The position numbers and the translations under genes are program-made. The notes beneath the pieces are model-generated. The model ran no database searches and was not told the DNA's origin. It saw only the letters and a list, made by a program, of their open reading frames with translations. Below, in pieces: positions 1 through 8,021 of a stretch of DNA of 26,361 nt (positions are counted from its first letter, which is position 1; every line of letters starts with the position of its first letter). Source of the stretch: CAYZJV01 sp964478945 (GTDB lineage: Bacteria > Spirochaetota > Spirochaetia > Sphaerochaetales > Sphaerochaetaceae); assembly GCA_964478945.1 (NCBI GenBank), contig CAYZJV010000039.1, positions 1-26,361 of the forward strand. Direction: 5' to 3'.

Positions 1-198
1 TATGTCGGTATACCAGCCGAGAAAGCGGTATCCTTCCCGAGAAGGGGTTTTCGGTTCTTCGATGGACTTCCCATTGTCCGCCTCTTCCAAAATGATGGGA
101 CTGTCGTTTTGGGCATCGAATGCCACCGAAGGCTTTCCGCATCCGACGAACAACATGACGATGGTCAACACGATGATGAATATACCGGATCTTTTCAT
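1..198 (-). CDS. Lipoprotein with InlB-type (Listeria-Bacteroides) repeat, 3' end cut by window
   Basis: An open frame runs from an ATG at 198 to the window edge without a stop (66 codons seen). The start follows a GGAGA ribosome binding site. Residues 1-20 form a lipoprotein signal: a short basic start, a hydrophobic run, then F-V-G-C with Cys20 as the probable lipidated residue. Residues 48-64 (EEPKTPSREGYRFLGWY) match the InlB B-repeat / Flg_new pattern, with its P-x-R-x-G-Y-x-F-x-G-W-Y core, found in surface proteins of many anaerobes. It is probably a surface-exposed lipoprotein. The rest lies outside the window, so total length and further repeats are unknown. Confidence 0.72.
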   Translation of the reverse strand, partial: MKRSGIFIIVLTIVMLFVGCGKPSVAFDAQNDSPIILEEADNGKSIEEPKTPSREGYRFLGWYTDI

Positions 199-224
199 TG
201 GGGGTTTCTCCTATTCTCCACGAT

Positions 225-253
225 AGTCTAACTGAATGATACGACAGACTCAA
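225..253 (-). promoter_or_regulatory. Candidate promoter of the truncated lipoprotein gene
   Basis: On the minus strand TTGAGT (253-248) and TAGACT (230-225) are separated by 17 bp. Each hexamer matches the sigma-70 consensus at four of six bases. The ATG lies 26 bp beyond the -10 element. Confidence 0.4.
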
Positions 254-255
254 TG

Positions 256-295
256 AAAAAGCACCCGAGGTGATGATTGGTTACCAACGGGTGCC
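256..295 (-). terminator. Rho-independent terminator of the diaminopropionate ammonia-lyase gene
   Basis: On the minus strand CGGGTGC (261-267 complement) pairs with GCACCCG (288-294 complement) in a 7-bp stem, followed by five T residues (260-256). The loop contains a second self-complementary element, TTGG-n3-CCAA (277-287). The hairpin lies about 20 bp after the stop codon of the 317-1564 gene and just upstream of the next promoter. Confidence 0.75.
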
Positions 296-316
296 ATAAT
301 GTGTGTATGCAAAGAC

Positions 317-1564
317 TCAATCCCTGTCAATCCAGTATTCCTGGGGAACCGGATTGCTACCCTCCCAGATCACCTGCCTGAACAATACGGGGTCGGTGTT
401 CCCTTCGGTGTTGATCAACAGGATCTGACTCGTATCGTCGATCTTTAAGAAATCGCGCAATGGTTCGGCACCATTCTCCTTGAGTATGGAGATCAAAGCC
501 CCCAGGGTAACCGCACCGCTTTCACCGCTCACGATGAAGGGATCACCTTTCAATGGAGTGGCATACACGCGCATTCCACGTGCCGCGATATAATCGGGAA
601 CAGATACAAACGCGTCCACTGTCTCTTTCAACACATTCCAAGCGATCTCACTCGGTTCACCACATGCGAGACCAGCCATGATGGTATCCAATGCCCCCTC
701 GACATGATGGGGTTTCCCATCCTCATGCTTCGCACTTTCGAAAAGACAGGAGGCCTGGTCGGGTTCCACCACGATACACTTGGGAGCTTGCTCGCCGCAC
801 AAACTGTGGTAATAGCCGATCACCGCAGCCGCCAAGGCTCCTACTCCCGCCTGTACGAATACATGGGTGGGACGAGCGATCCCCTGACAACTGAACTGCT
901 CCTGGATTTCCGCCATCATGGTCGAATACCCCTGCATAATCCAAGTGGGAACTTGGGAATATCCCTCCCAACTGGTATCGCTGATGATCTCCCATCCGTG
1001 CTTCTTAGCATCCACCACGATCTGGCGAACCGCATCGTCGTAATTGCCTTCGATGATCTTCACCGTCGCACCATAACTCTTGATCGCGTCGATCCTCCGC
1101 TTGCTCGTCTCGGAATGGACATAGATGACACACTTGTGTCCGAGCTTCTGGGCAGCCCATGCGATGCCACGGCCATGGTTGCCGTCGGTCGCGCTGGCAA
1201 AGGTCACATCACCCAACAGTTGCTTCACCTCATCGGACAACAAATACGTGAAGGTCATCTTCCCATCATCGATACCCAATCTATTCTGGATATAACGATA
1301 GAGGGCGAACGAACCACCGAGCACCTTGAAACTGTTCAACTCGAGTCGGGATGCTTCATCCTTCACCCAAATCCCTCCCACACCGAACATCGATGCGAGA
1401 TTCGGCAACGATACGAGAGGACTCATACGATACCCTGGGATCTGGCGATGGAAACGACGGGCCGTCCTAGCCACTTCGACGGGGAACATCTCTTTCGCCA
1501 CGTCGATATCCTTGGTACCGAGATCCCTTGTTATCCAAGAGAAATCGGGATTCTTGTTGTGCAT
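317..1564 (-). CDS. dpaL: Diaminopropionate ammonia-lyase (PLP enzyme)
   Basis: This 415-residue protein matches the E. coli YgeX/DpaL family along its whole length. The enzyme cleaves 2,3-diaminopropionate to pyruvate and two ammonia molecules in the cytoplasm. The PLP lysine is Lys80, in N-S-F-K-V-L-G-G. The phosphate/cofactor loop A-T-D-G-N-H-G-R-G lies at 125-133 with Asp127, and Asp196 lies in S-D-T-S-W-E-G-Y; these correspond to the two acidic catalytic residues known from the E. coli enzyme. The start has a strong AAGGAGG five bases upstream. It sits between its own promoter and terminator, so it is a single-gene unit. None of the purine-catabolism genes that flank ygeX in E. coli is present. 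Confidence 0.93.
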   Translation of the reverse strand: MHNKNPDFSWITRDLGTKDIDVAKEMFPVEVARTARRFHRQIPGYRMSPLVSLPNLASMFGVGGIWVKDEASRLELNSFKVLGGSFALYRYIQNRLGIDDGKMTFTYLLSDEVKQLLGDVTFASATDGNHGRGIAWAAQKLGHKCVIYVHSETSKRRIDAIKSYGATVKIIEGNYDDAVRQIVVDAKKHGWEIISDTSWEGYSQVPTWIMQGYSTMMAEIQEQFSCQGIARPTHVFVQAGVGALAAAVIGYYHSLCGEQAPKCIVVEPDQASCLFESAKHEDGKPHHVEGALDTIMAGLACGEPSEIAWNVLKETVDAFVSVPDYIAARGMRVYATPLKGDPFIVSGESGAVTLGALISILKENGAEPLRDFLKIDDTSQILLINTEGNTDPVLFRQVIWEGSNPVPQEYWIDRD

Positions 1565-1620
1565 GCTGGCCTCCTTGGACCTTCAAAATGATATCGTGAA
1601 GTTATTGAAATCTTGTCGGC

Positions 1621-1649
1621 ATTATAGCCAAAGCAATGGATATGTTCAA
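1621..1649 (-). promoter_or_regulatory. Sigma-70 promoter of dpaL
   Basis: On the minus strand TTGAAC (1649-1644) and a perfect TATAAT (1626-1621) are spaced by 17 bp. Transcription would begin near 1614, giving a leader of about 50 nt before the ATG at 1564. It is among the best canonical promoters in the window. Confidence 0.7.
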
Positions 1650-1653
1650 CCAT

Positions 1654-1695
1654 ATAAAATATTTAACCGGAGTCGACAGATATCGAGCCTCCGGT
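1654..1695 (-). terminator. Probable terminator of the exported-protein gene at 1718-2581
   Basis: ACCGGAG (1666-1672) and CTCCGGT (1689-1695) form a 7-bp stem with a 16-nt loop that contains a smaller TCGA-n6-TCGA pairing. On the minus strand it is followed by TAAATATTTTATA, an imperfect T-rich tail. It lies 23 bp after the stop codon. Confidence 0.55.
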
Positions 1696-1717
1696 CAAAC
1701 ACGTGGAAACACAACAG

Positions 1718-2581
1718 CTACAACGAATAGTTGAGCATCGCGGCAACCCGTTTGAAGGTAAAACCGACCTTCTCCATCACGCGGGTATCGGGATCGGTCT
1801 TCTTGGTGGTCATCTGTGGAATCACCGTAAGGTTGAAACGATCTCCAAAGGCGAAATTGGTCACCAGACCAAGATCGAACACCAGACCTTCGATTTCCAA
1901 ACCATTGCCGATATTGTCCTTGTAGGTCTCCAACATGATGGCCACGGTGTTGACGACCAAGGGCATCTGATAGCCGATGAGGTAATCACCCTTGTAGTTG
2001 ACACCATTCTGATGTAGTCCACCGGTCTCGAATTCCCAACCGGCGGTAGGTTCGGACTCGGTGAGATAGCCTTGGTAGTTGACTTCATGGTAGGTGCGCA
2101 TCACCACACTTGTCCAATCGCCGGGCCAAATGGCTGCAGTATCGAATTGCAAAGCTACTCCACCCTTGCCTTTGTAATACATCCCTCCGAGGGAATCGGG
2201 TGTGGTCGCAAGGGTACTGTCGTTCGACACCCGCAACCCTTCAAGATTCATCGGAGTGAAGTTCCAACCCGTTCCGAATACACCGCCGACCGAAAGTTCC
2301 ATCACCGCGATCGGAGTCATGACTGCTTCGAACGAGAGCGAACCAGTGATTGGAGTAATCCCCAGGATTCCCTTCATTTTGAGGTTGTTGCCACTGAACA
2401 GGGGTCCCTCACCTTGCAACATCGGCATCTTGAAGGTATAGCCTGCTTCGATCTTAGCTTCTGGAGCAGTACTGGCAATCAACTTGAGATTTCCGGAAAT
2501 CTCACTCTCAACAGCGAATAGACCAACGATCGATACGACCGCCACCACCACCAGCACCATAAGACGTTTGGGTTTCACCAT
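1718..2581 (-). CDS. Exported beta-barrel-like protein of unknown function
   Basis: I do not recognise a named family. The 287-residue product begins with a signal peptide: a basic M-V-K-P-K-R start, a hydrophobic run to about residue 22, and probable cleavage near F-A-V-E. The mature part alternates polar and apolar residues, is rich in glycine and aromatics, and has short turns. This is what a transmembrane beta-barrel looks like, and it suggests an outer-membrane protein. There is no lipobox and no obvious enzyme motif. The ATG follows AAGGAG at a normal distance. An extended -10 promoter lies at 2613-2641. The protein at 21008-21931 is of the same general type but not obviously a close paralogue. 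Confidence 0.6.
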   Translation of the reverse strand: MVKPKRLMVLVVVAVVSIVGLFAVESEISGNLKLIASTAPEAKIEAGYTFKMPMLQGEGPLFSGNNLKMKGILGITPITGSLSFEAVMTPIAVMELSVGGVFGTGWNFTPMNLEGLRVSNDSTLATTPDSLGGMYYKGKGGVALQFDTAAIWPGDWTSVVMRTYHEVNYQGYLTESEPTAGWEFETGGLHQNGVNYKGDYLIGYQMPLVVNTVAIMLETYKDNIGNGLEIEGLVFDLGLVTNFAFGDRFNLTVIPQMTTKKTDPDTRVMEKVGFTFKRVAAMLNYSL

Positions 2582-2612
2582 GACATCACTCCTTCACCTA
2601 CTGTTGTTCCAC

Positions 2613-2641
2613 AGCATACCACAAGCGCATCGGCTTGGGAA
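2613..2641 (-). promoter_or_regulatory. Extended -10 promoter of the 1718-2581 gene
   Basis: On the minus strand TGG-TATGCT (2621-2613) forms an extended -10 element. TTCCCA (2641-2636) lies 17 bp upstream of the -10 and matches the -35 consensus at four of six bases. The region lies between the MarR-like stop codon (2642) and the start at 2581. Confidence 0.5.
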
Positions 2642-3115
2642 TCATTTTACTTCTTCGATGGTGCACCCGGATGATCGAAGCGAATCGATGGCACGATCGA
2701 GACTTGACTGCAACCCGATATATGCATCGGTGTCGAAGGAGGATCCTGATCCGAAGAGACAGGAACCGATCTCCTTCGGGATATTGGCGGCTTGTTCCTG
2801 CAACCGTTCCCCTTTCTGCGAGAGCACTACTTGTACCGTCCTCTCATCCTCGGGGAGACGACGCCGGACAAGCAACCCATGCGACTCCATCCTCTTGATC
2901 AAAGGGGAAACCGTACCGGTGTCCAAACCCAACAATCCACAGATTCCACCGATGGTGGATGGGCCGTGTTCCCACAGCACCAAAAGCACCAGGTATTGGG
3001 GATAGGTGATTCCCAATGTGTCCAACAATGGTTTATAGGCGGCTAGTATGGCCTTCTCAAGCGAGTAGACACGAAAACAGATCTGGTTCTCCAACAATAG
3101 TCCCGGATCCTTCAT
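2642..3115 (-). CDS. MarR-family, OhrR-like peroxide-responsive regulator
   Basis: The 157-residue protein has the MarR winged-helix layout: an N-terminal dimerisation helix, then a DNA-binding core with L-G-I-T-Y-P-Q-Y-L-V-L, the G-L-D-T-G-T-V-S-P-L-I-K-R-M recognition helix, and the R-R-L-P-E-D-E-R-T wing. N-terminal L-E-N-Q-I-C-F-R-V-Y puts Cys13 where OhrR proteins have their peroxide-sensing cysteine. The frame stays open to 3223, but the ATG at 3115 is preferred. It has AAGGTG upstream and overlaps the peroxidase stop codon as ATGA, which implies translational coupling. The operon with a glutathione peroxidase fits a hydroperoxide-responsive autorepressor. Confidence is high for MarR and moderate for an OhrR-type function. 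Confidence 0.85.
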   Translation of the reverse strand: MKDPGLLLENQICFRVYSLEKAILAAYKPLLDTLGITYPQYLVLLVLWEHGPSTIGGICGLLGLDTGTVSPLIKRMESHGLLVRRRLPEDERTVQVVLSQKGERLQEQAANIPKEIGSCLFGSGSSFDTDAYIGLQSSLDRAIDSLRSSGCTIEEVK

Positions 3116-3594
3116 CCAAGCACCTTCTCGATATCTTCCTTCATCGCAGACGGCTCCACGTTGGGAGCAAACCGTTTGACATGTGTACCATCCTTGGATA
3201 CGAGGAACTTGGTGAAATTCCACTTCACCGCGGAACCAAGGGCTCCAGGAGCTTGCTTTTTAAGCCAAACATAGAGTGGATGGGCATTCCTACCATTCAC
3301 ATCGATCTTCTTCATCAATGGAAACGTCACTCCATAATTCACCGTACAGAATTGGGCGATGGCGGCATCGTCACCAGGTTCTTGGTGGGCAAATTGATCG
3401 CAAGGAAAACCGAGTACCACCAATCCCCTCGCTCCATATTCCTTGTGCAACTCCTCCAGTCCCTTATACTGGGGAGTGAACCCGCATTTGCTGGCGGTAT
3501 TCACAATCAACAACGGTTTTCCTGAAAATTGGGAGAAGTCGACCTCATAGCCCTTGTTGTCTGTTGCAGTAAATTCATACACATTGTGTTCCAT
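3112..3594 (-). CDS. Glutathione peroxidase family thiol peroxidase
   Basis: The 160-residue protein has the thioredoxin-fold peroxidase signature. The peroxidatic cysteine is Cys37 in A-S-K-C-G-F-T-P-Q-Y. The second motif F-P-C-D-Q-F-A-H-Q-E-P-G starts at 63 and W-N-F-T-K-F near the C-terminus supplies the Trp-Asn pair. Cys83 (Q-F-C-T-V-N-Y-G-V-T-F-P) occupies the resolving-cysteine position of thioredoxin-dependent members. The physiological reductant is therefore probably thioredoxin rather than glutathione (inference from family knowledge). There is no signal peptide, so it acts in the cytoplasm. The start follows GAGGAGA. It is the first gene of an operon whose second gene, an OhrR-like regulator, overlaps its stop codon by four bases. 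Confidence 0.92.
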   Translation of the reverse strand: MEHNVYEFTATDNKGYEVDFSQFSGKPLLIVNTASKCGFTPQYKGLEELHKEYGARGLVVLGFPCDQFAHQEPGDDAAIAQFCTVNYGVTFPLMKKIDVNGRNAHPLYVWLKKQAPGALGSAVKWNFTKFLVSKDGTHVKRFAPNVEPSAMKEDIEKVLG

Positions 3595-3615
3595 ATGTTC
3601 TCCTCTTTAGCATAC

Positions 3616-3631
3616 TTAATTCACCAATTAA
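3616..3631. promoter_or_regulatory. Perfect inverted repeat, candidate operator of the peroxidase-regulator operon
   Basis: TTAATT-CACC-AATTAA is a perfect 6+4+6 inverted repeat about 20 bp upstream of the peroxidase start. On the minus strand it is bounded by TATGCT (3614-3609) and TATATT (3635-3630), either of which could be a -10 element. AT-rich inverted repeats of this kind are typical MarR-family operators. Two copies of CACAATAT follow at 3641 and 3656. Confidence 0.45.
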
Positions 3632-3674
3632 TATATTTTGCACAATATTATTTTTCACAATATATGTCAAGCAT

Positions 3675-3715
3675 AAAAAGTTGACCGCCAACCGAAACAT
3701 TATCGGTCAGCGGTC
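3675..3715 (-). terminator. Terminator of the sugar transporter-glycosidase operon
   Basis: GACCGC (3683-3688) pairs with GCGGTC (3710-3715), and ACCGA (3691-3695) with TCGGT (3703-3707), with a CA/CA internal bulge between the stems and a 7-nt loop. On the minus strand the hairpin is followed by AACTTTTTATG, containing five T residues (3679-3675). It starts 25 bp after the stop codon of the GH3 gene. Confidence 0.8.
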
Positions 3716-3740
3716 GGGATGCAGCGGAAAGGAGGTAGCC

Positions 3741-6095
3741 CTAGAATACATCAAGTTGCACTGAGGTGAACATTCGCCAACGCTTCGGCAAGATCCTTAC
3801 ATCTTTTCCAACCTCGATATGATGGGACCAGACGATGTCCTCGGCCGAACGGGCCAAGGCAATGGTAAATCCACCCGGTTCCACAATTCTGGTATCGCCA
3901 TCCATGGCAAAGGAGAGCATATCGACAGGAACGGTGAAGTGGATCCTTGTTTTCTGTCCAGGTTCCAATGTAACTCTGGAAAAACCTTTCAATTCGAGTC
4001 GTGGACGTACCACCGAAGCGAACTCATCGGTCACATAGAGCTGCACCAACTCGTCTCCAGCCACATCTCCTGTATTCTCCACCACAACCGAAACTTCAAA
4101 TTCATCAGCAATATCGATGTATTCACGATTGATGGTAAAATCGGACCAGGAGAAACAGGTATAGCCCAATCCATATCCAAACGGATACAGTGCTCCAAAC
4201 TCGGTCTGTGTCGGCATACCGGAGGACTTCTTCACATGGTTGTAGGCATATGGCATGGCTCCAGCGCTCTTGGGAAAGGATATGGAAAGTCGTCCACTCG
4301 GATTGGTCTTTCCGAACAGTACATTGGCGATCGCCTCGCCTCCCCCTTCCCCAGGAAGCCATGCAGCCAATATGGCTTTTGCCTCGTTATCGGCACGTCC
4401 AAGACGATAGGGACGCCCACTCACAAGGATCACCACCACCGGTTTCCCTGTATCGAGCAGTGCATCGAGCATCTGCTGTTGGACTCCCGGCAGACGCAAT
4501 GAGGTGACATCGGAACCCTCGCCCACAGTGCCATGTTGGAACAGACCGACCATGTCGCCGACCACAGCCACCACGACATCGCACTTCTTCGCATGTTCCA
4601 CCGCCTCGGCAATTTTGCCGGTGTCGGTACTTACTCCATGCAAATCCCCTCCATTCTCCGTGGAAACATCACCTGGAAAGAACACAGCCTTGTCCTTAGC
4701 TTTTTCGAACAGTACACACCCCTCCGAATAGGCAAGCGAATCCTTCCCCACGTAGGTTTCGATCGCACCACGGATCGTCTTTGCCCCAATCGGTATCGTA
4801 TTCTCATCCCCCCTGGCACCTTGAAGATGAATGGGTACCGAATACCCATTGTACATCGCTTGCCGATGATCGGCCAAAGGCCCCACCAATGCAATCTTCA
4901 CATTCGAATTCAACGGAAGCAACCGATCGTTCTTCAACAGCACCAAAGACTTTTCCGCCGCTTCTACGGCAAGCAAGTGATTGTCTTTCGAATTCAATGC
5001 TATGGCATCTGTCTCTATGAACGGATGATCGAACACCCGTTTACGGAACTTTTCCACCAGGATCTTCATCACCGCTACATTCACTTCATCGATATCGATG
5101 AGACCACGGTTCACCGCATCTACCAAACCCTGTCTGAAACAGGTGGAACTCGGCAATTCGAGATCCATTCCGGCATGCACCGCCATTGCGGCCGCTTCGG
5201 CCATATCACGGGCCACACGATGATCCAAAAAGAGTTGGCTCGCCGCCTCATAATCGGCTACCACCAATCCATTGAACCCCCAAGCTCGTTTCAACAGATC
5301 GGTCACCAAAGATTTCGAGGCTGTGCACGGTTCTCCATCTATATCATGGTAGGCAGGCATCACTGCTCCGGGATGGGCCTCCTTCACCACCATTTCGAAA
5401 GGGAGTCCGAATGTATTGATCAATTCCCGCTTCCCGATGTGGACCGGAGCATGATTTCTCCCTCCCTCACTGAAGGAGTGTCCCATGAAATGTTTCAAGG
5501 TGGCGATGGGAATACGATCATCGCCCTGCAAGCCCTTCACATAGGAGATTCCCATACATCCCACAAGATAGGGATCCTCTGCGAAGGTCTCCTCCAATCG
5601 TCCCCACCTGGCATCCCGCGCCACATCGAGCACGGGAGCCAGTCCTTGATGGACACCCAAAGATGCCATCTCGCGACCGATCGCATTGGCCACACGTTCC
5701 ATCAAGGCGGGATCCCAAGTCGCACCATGGTTCAAGCTTGAGGGAAAGATCGTGGCTCCCGGAACCATCGCACCGGTGAGACACTCTTCGTGCAGCATGG
5801 CTGGAATTCCCAATCTCGTCTGTCGCACCAGGTATCGTTGGATCTCATTGATTCCTTTGGCCACATCTCGTACATTCGTAGCATAGGTTCCATAGGGACG
5901 GGTCAATTGGCCGATTCCCTCGGCAAGGACCGTCGATTGATCTTGGGAGGGACTATCGTTGGTGAAGGCAATCTCCTTTACGCGGAATGTACCGTCCGGA
6001 GAAATTTCGAGCCACGCGGCGCACATCTGGGCAACCTTCTCCTCCAAGGTCATGCGACGCAACAAATCCAACGCACGTTGTCGATCCGATTGCAT
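3741..6095 (-). CDS. Glycoside hydrolase family 3 beta-glycosidase (cytoplasmic)
   Basis: The 784-residue protein has the full GH3 layout. The TIM-barrel domain includes T-L-K-H-F-M-G-H (199-206) and the nucleophile Asp281 in G-L-V-V-A-D-Y. The alpha/beta sandwich spans about 375-590 with G-E-G-S-D and V-S-G-R-P-Y. A fibronectin-III-like domain (E-L-V-Q-L-Y-V...L-K-G-F) closes the protein. There is no signal peptide, so it should hydrolyse sugars after import, releasing glucose or xylose from beta-linked oligosaccharides; which sugar cannot be read from the sequence. The ATG at 6095 is preferred over an in-frame TTG at 6101 because GGGAGGAG lies 7 bases before the ATG but almost touches the TTG. 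It is the last gene of the transporter operon, 14 bp after the permease. Confidence 0.93.
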   Translation of the reverse strand: MQSDRQRALDLLRRMTLEEKVAQMCAAWLEISPDGTFRVKEIAFTNDSPSQDQSTVLAEGIGQLTRPYGTYATNVRDVAKGINEIQRYLVRQTRLGIPAMLHEECLTGAMVPGATIFPSSLNHGATWDPALMERVANAIGREMASLGVHQGLAPVLDVARDARWGRLEETFAEDPYLVGCMGISYVKGLQGDDRIPIATLKHFMGHSFSEGGRNHAPVHIGKRELINTFGLPFEMVVKEAHPGAVMPAYHDIDGEPCTASKSLVTDLLKRAWGFNGLVVADYEAASQLFLDHRVARDMAEAAAMAVHAGMDLELPSSTCFRQGLVDAVNRGLIDIDEVNVAVMKILVEKFRKRVFDHPFIETDAIALNSKDNHLLAVEAAEKSLVLLKNDRLLPLNSNVKIALVGPLADHRQAMYNGYSVPIHLQGARGDENTIPIGAKTIRGAIETYVGKDSLAYSEGCVLFEKAKDKAVFFPGDVSTENGGDLHGVSTDTGKIAEAVEHAKKCDVVVAVVGDMVGLFQHGTVGEGSDVTSLRLPGVQQQMLDALLDTGKPVVVILVSGRPYRLGRADNEAKAILAAWLPGEGGGEAIANVLFGKTNPSGRLSISFPKSAGAMPYAYNHVKKSSGMPTQTEFGALYPFGYGLGYTCFSWSDFTINREYIDIADEFEVSVVVENTGDVAGDELVQLYVTDEFASVVRPRLELKGFSRVTLEPGQKTRIHFTVPVDMLSFAMDGDTRIVEPGGFTIALARSAEDIVWSHHIEVGKDVRILPKRWRMFTSVQLDVF

Positions 6096-6109
6096 ACTCA
6101 AGCTCCTCC

Positions 6110-6958
6110 CTATTCCTTCAGCGCACCGAGTGCCACGCCGGCGATGATATACTTCGATAGGACAAAGTAGACTATGAACAAGGGAAGGACAGTAAGCGCC
6201 AACCCGAGATAGACCGAACCGTATTCGGTTTTGTAGATATCGCCTCGCAAGAGACTTGCCATGATAGGCATGGTGTATTTCTCATTGTCGGTGAGCAGCA
6301 CCGATGGAAGGAACAGTTGGTTCCAATGGAACACGAACTGGAAGATCGCTTGAGTTGCCATCGCCGGTTTCATGATGGGAAGAATGATCCTGTTGAAGGT
6401 ATGGAACTCCCCGGAACCATCGATCCGCGCCGAATCGACGATATCGAGGGAGAGCGTCGCAAGCAGATACTGGCGCATGAAGAACACCATCGCAGGAGTG
6501 GCGATCGCAGGCAGGATCAAAGGCCAGAGACTGTTGGTCCAATGCAACTTGTACATCATCTGGTAGAATCCGATGCTGAACACTTGGGTAGGCAGCATGA
6601 GCACAGCCATGATGAAAGTGAAGAACGGTTGGCGCAACTTCCAGTTGTATGCCACCAAGCCATAGGCGGTGAGGGATGAGAAGTAGACCGAACCCAAGGT
6701 CGCTCCGGTTGAGATCAACATCGAGTTGATGAATCCGGTGATGGGATTGAAGCTCTTTCCCGTGAGTATCTTGAAATTCTCGATAAGAAATTTCGATGGC
6801 AAGAATCCCACGGAATTCTGCTGTATCTGGTAGGTGCTGCGGGTGGCGTTCACGAACATGATCCAGAACGGCCACACGCTCAAGAGGGCGAGAAAGATAC
6901 ACACGATATATATGATTGTCTTGGTGATATTTATCGATCCGCGTAGGCTCCTGCTCAT
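6110..6958 (-). CDS. CUT1 sugar ABC transporter permease (MalG type)
   Basis: The 282-residue inner-membrane protein has about six membrane segments. The cytoplasmic EAA-type loop reads S-A-R-I-D-G-S-G-E-F-H-T-F-N-R-I-I-L-P (about 180-198) and is the docking site for the ATPase. The tail Y-I-I-A-G-V-A-L-G-A-L-K-E is typical of MalG/LacG/UgpE-type subunits. Its ATG overlaps the stop codon of the preceding permease gene as ATGA, so the two are translationally coupled. It would pair with the 6955-7926 product to form the channel for the sugar delivered by the 8022-9362 binding protein. Confidence 0.93.
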   Translation of the reverse strand: MSRSLRGSINITKTIIYIVCIFLALLSVWPFWIMFVNATRSTYQIQQNSVGFLPSKFLIENFKILTGKSFNPITGFINSMLISTGATLGSVYFSSLTAYGLVAYNWKLRQPFFTFIMAVLMLPTQVFSIGFYQMMYKLHWTNSLWPLILPAIATPAMVFFMRQYLLATLSLDIVDSARIDGSGEFHTFNRIILPIMKPAMATQAIFQFVFHWNQLFLPSVLLTDNEKYTMPIMASLLRGDIYKTEYGSVYLGLALTVLPLFIVYFVLSKYIIAGVALGALKE

Positions 6959-7926
6959 AACGCCACCTCCCGCATCCTTGCCTTGGCCTCTTTTCGCATG
7001 GTGCGCTCACGTTTTCGTTGCAGCACACTGTCCTTGTCACGCAAGATGAAGAAGAGGAACACCGAAAGGATGGCGATGATCACGAACATGACCATGCTCG
7101 CCGCGGCAGCCCGGTTGTAGAGATAACTGCCGCTGAAGGCTTGGTTGTAGATATAGACGCTGGTGGTGGTGGTGGCATTGTCCGGTCCACCCCAAAGGAA
7201 GAGTTTGGGAATATCGTACATCTGCAGACCGCCGATCATGCTGGTGACCAAGGTATATAGAACGATCGTCTTCAACCTGGGTAGCGTAATTCTGAAGAAT
7301 ATCTGGGGAGCGGAGGCACCGTCGATTTCGGCAGCCTCAAAGAGTGTTGGATTGATTCCGAGCACCCCCGCGATGAGCACGATCATTGTATGTCCGTACC
7401 ACATCCAGAATTGGATGAAGGCCACCACACCCCTGGCCGTCCACTTCTGCAAATGGAAGTTCAGAGGAGCATCTATCCAACCCAAGGCGAGGAATATATC
7501 GTTGATGGGGCCTTTGGGATAACCGAACAATGAGTAGAACAACAATGCGATGGTGGCTTGGGTGATGATGTTCGGCATATAGATGAGTACTTTGAACATC
7601 CCTTGTGCTCGAATCTTGAACCGGCGGTTGGTAAACCAGGCGGTCAGCAGCAGTGCGATCACCATCTGCGGGATGAAATTACAGATCCAAATGAAGAACG
7701 TGTTGAACAACGCCTTTTGGAACAAGGGAGAGGTGAGGACAGTCTTGAAATTTTCGAACGGGACTTCGAGGAAATTGATATCCGTCTTCATCAGTCCCCG
7801 CAAATCGGTGAAACCAATGATCGAAGTGTATACGAGTGGGTACAATGAGAAGATCAGGAATGTCAGTACGAATGGTATCGAGAAGATATATCCGTACTTG
7901 GCATAGCTAATGGTCTTTCGACGCAT
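6955..7926 (-). CDS. CUT1 sugar ABC transporter permease (MalF/UgpA type)
   Basis: The 323-residue membrane protein has about six membrane segments. Its EAA loop is perfect: E-A-A-E-I-D-G-A-S-A-P-Q-I-F-F-R-I-T-L-P, at roughly 220-240. The start has GGAGGTGA eight bases upstream. The C-terminal 25 residues are strongly basic and cytoplasmic. It lies 95 bp downstream of the binding-protein gene, separated from it by a strong stem-loop, and overlaps the MalG-type gene by four bases. No ATPase gene occurs in the window, so a shared MsiK/MalK-type ATPase encoded elsewhere is implied. Confidence 0.93.
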   Translation of the reverse strand: MRRKTISYAKYGYIFSIPFVLTFLIFSLYPLVYTSIIGFTDLRGLMKTDINFLEVPFENFKTVLTSPLFQKALFNTFFIWICNFIPQMVIALLLTAWFTNRRFKIRAQGMFKVLIYMPNIITQATIALLFYSLFGYPKGPINDIFLALGWIDAPLNFHLQKWTARGVVAFIQFWMWYGHTMIVLIAGVLGINPTLFEAAEIDGASAPQIFFRITLPRLKTIVLYTLVTSMIGGLQMYDIPKLFLWGGPDNATTTTSVYIYNQAFSGSYLYNRAAAASMVMFVIIAILSVFLFFILRDKDSVLQRKRERTMRKEAKARMREVAL

Positions 7927-7977
7927 GGTCAGTCACCTCCGGAATCTGAACTTTTAGATGGTATACCGTACAAGGAA

Positions 7978-8005
7978 TGTGGGCGGACACGTTGTTCCGC
8001 CCACA
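7978..8005 (-). promoter_or_regulatory. Intercistronic stem-loop between binding protein and permease genes
   Basis: TGTGGGCGGA and TCCGCCCACA form a perfect 10-bp, GC-rich stem with an 8-nt loop. It starts 17 bp after the binding-protein stop codon. No T-run follows on either strand, so it is not a standard terminator. The position matches that of stem-loops known to protect binding-protein mRNA 3' ends in sugar ABC operons such as malE-malF, giving more binding protein than permease. Confidence 0.7.
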
Positions 8006-8021
8006 TGTCTATCGGAAGCGA

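Noticed and set aside
704..1591. 295-codon open frame on the plus strand
   Set aside because: It is antisense to dpaL, whose PLP motifs are clear; there is no promoter or homology-like pattern.
4533..5741. 402-codon open frame on the plus strand
   Set aside because: It lies wholly antisense to the GH3 gene, has no ribosome binding site or recognisable motif, and its composition (many His, Ile, Arg) is what antisense reading of this codon usage gives.
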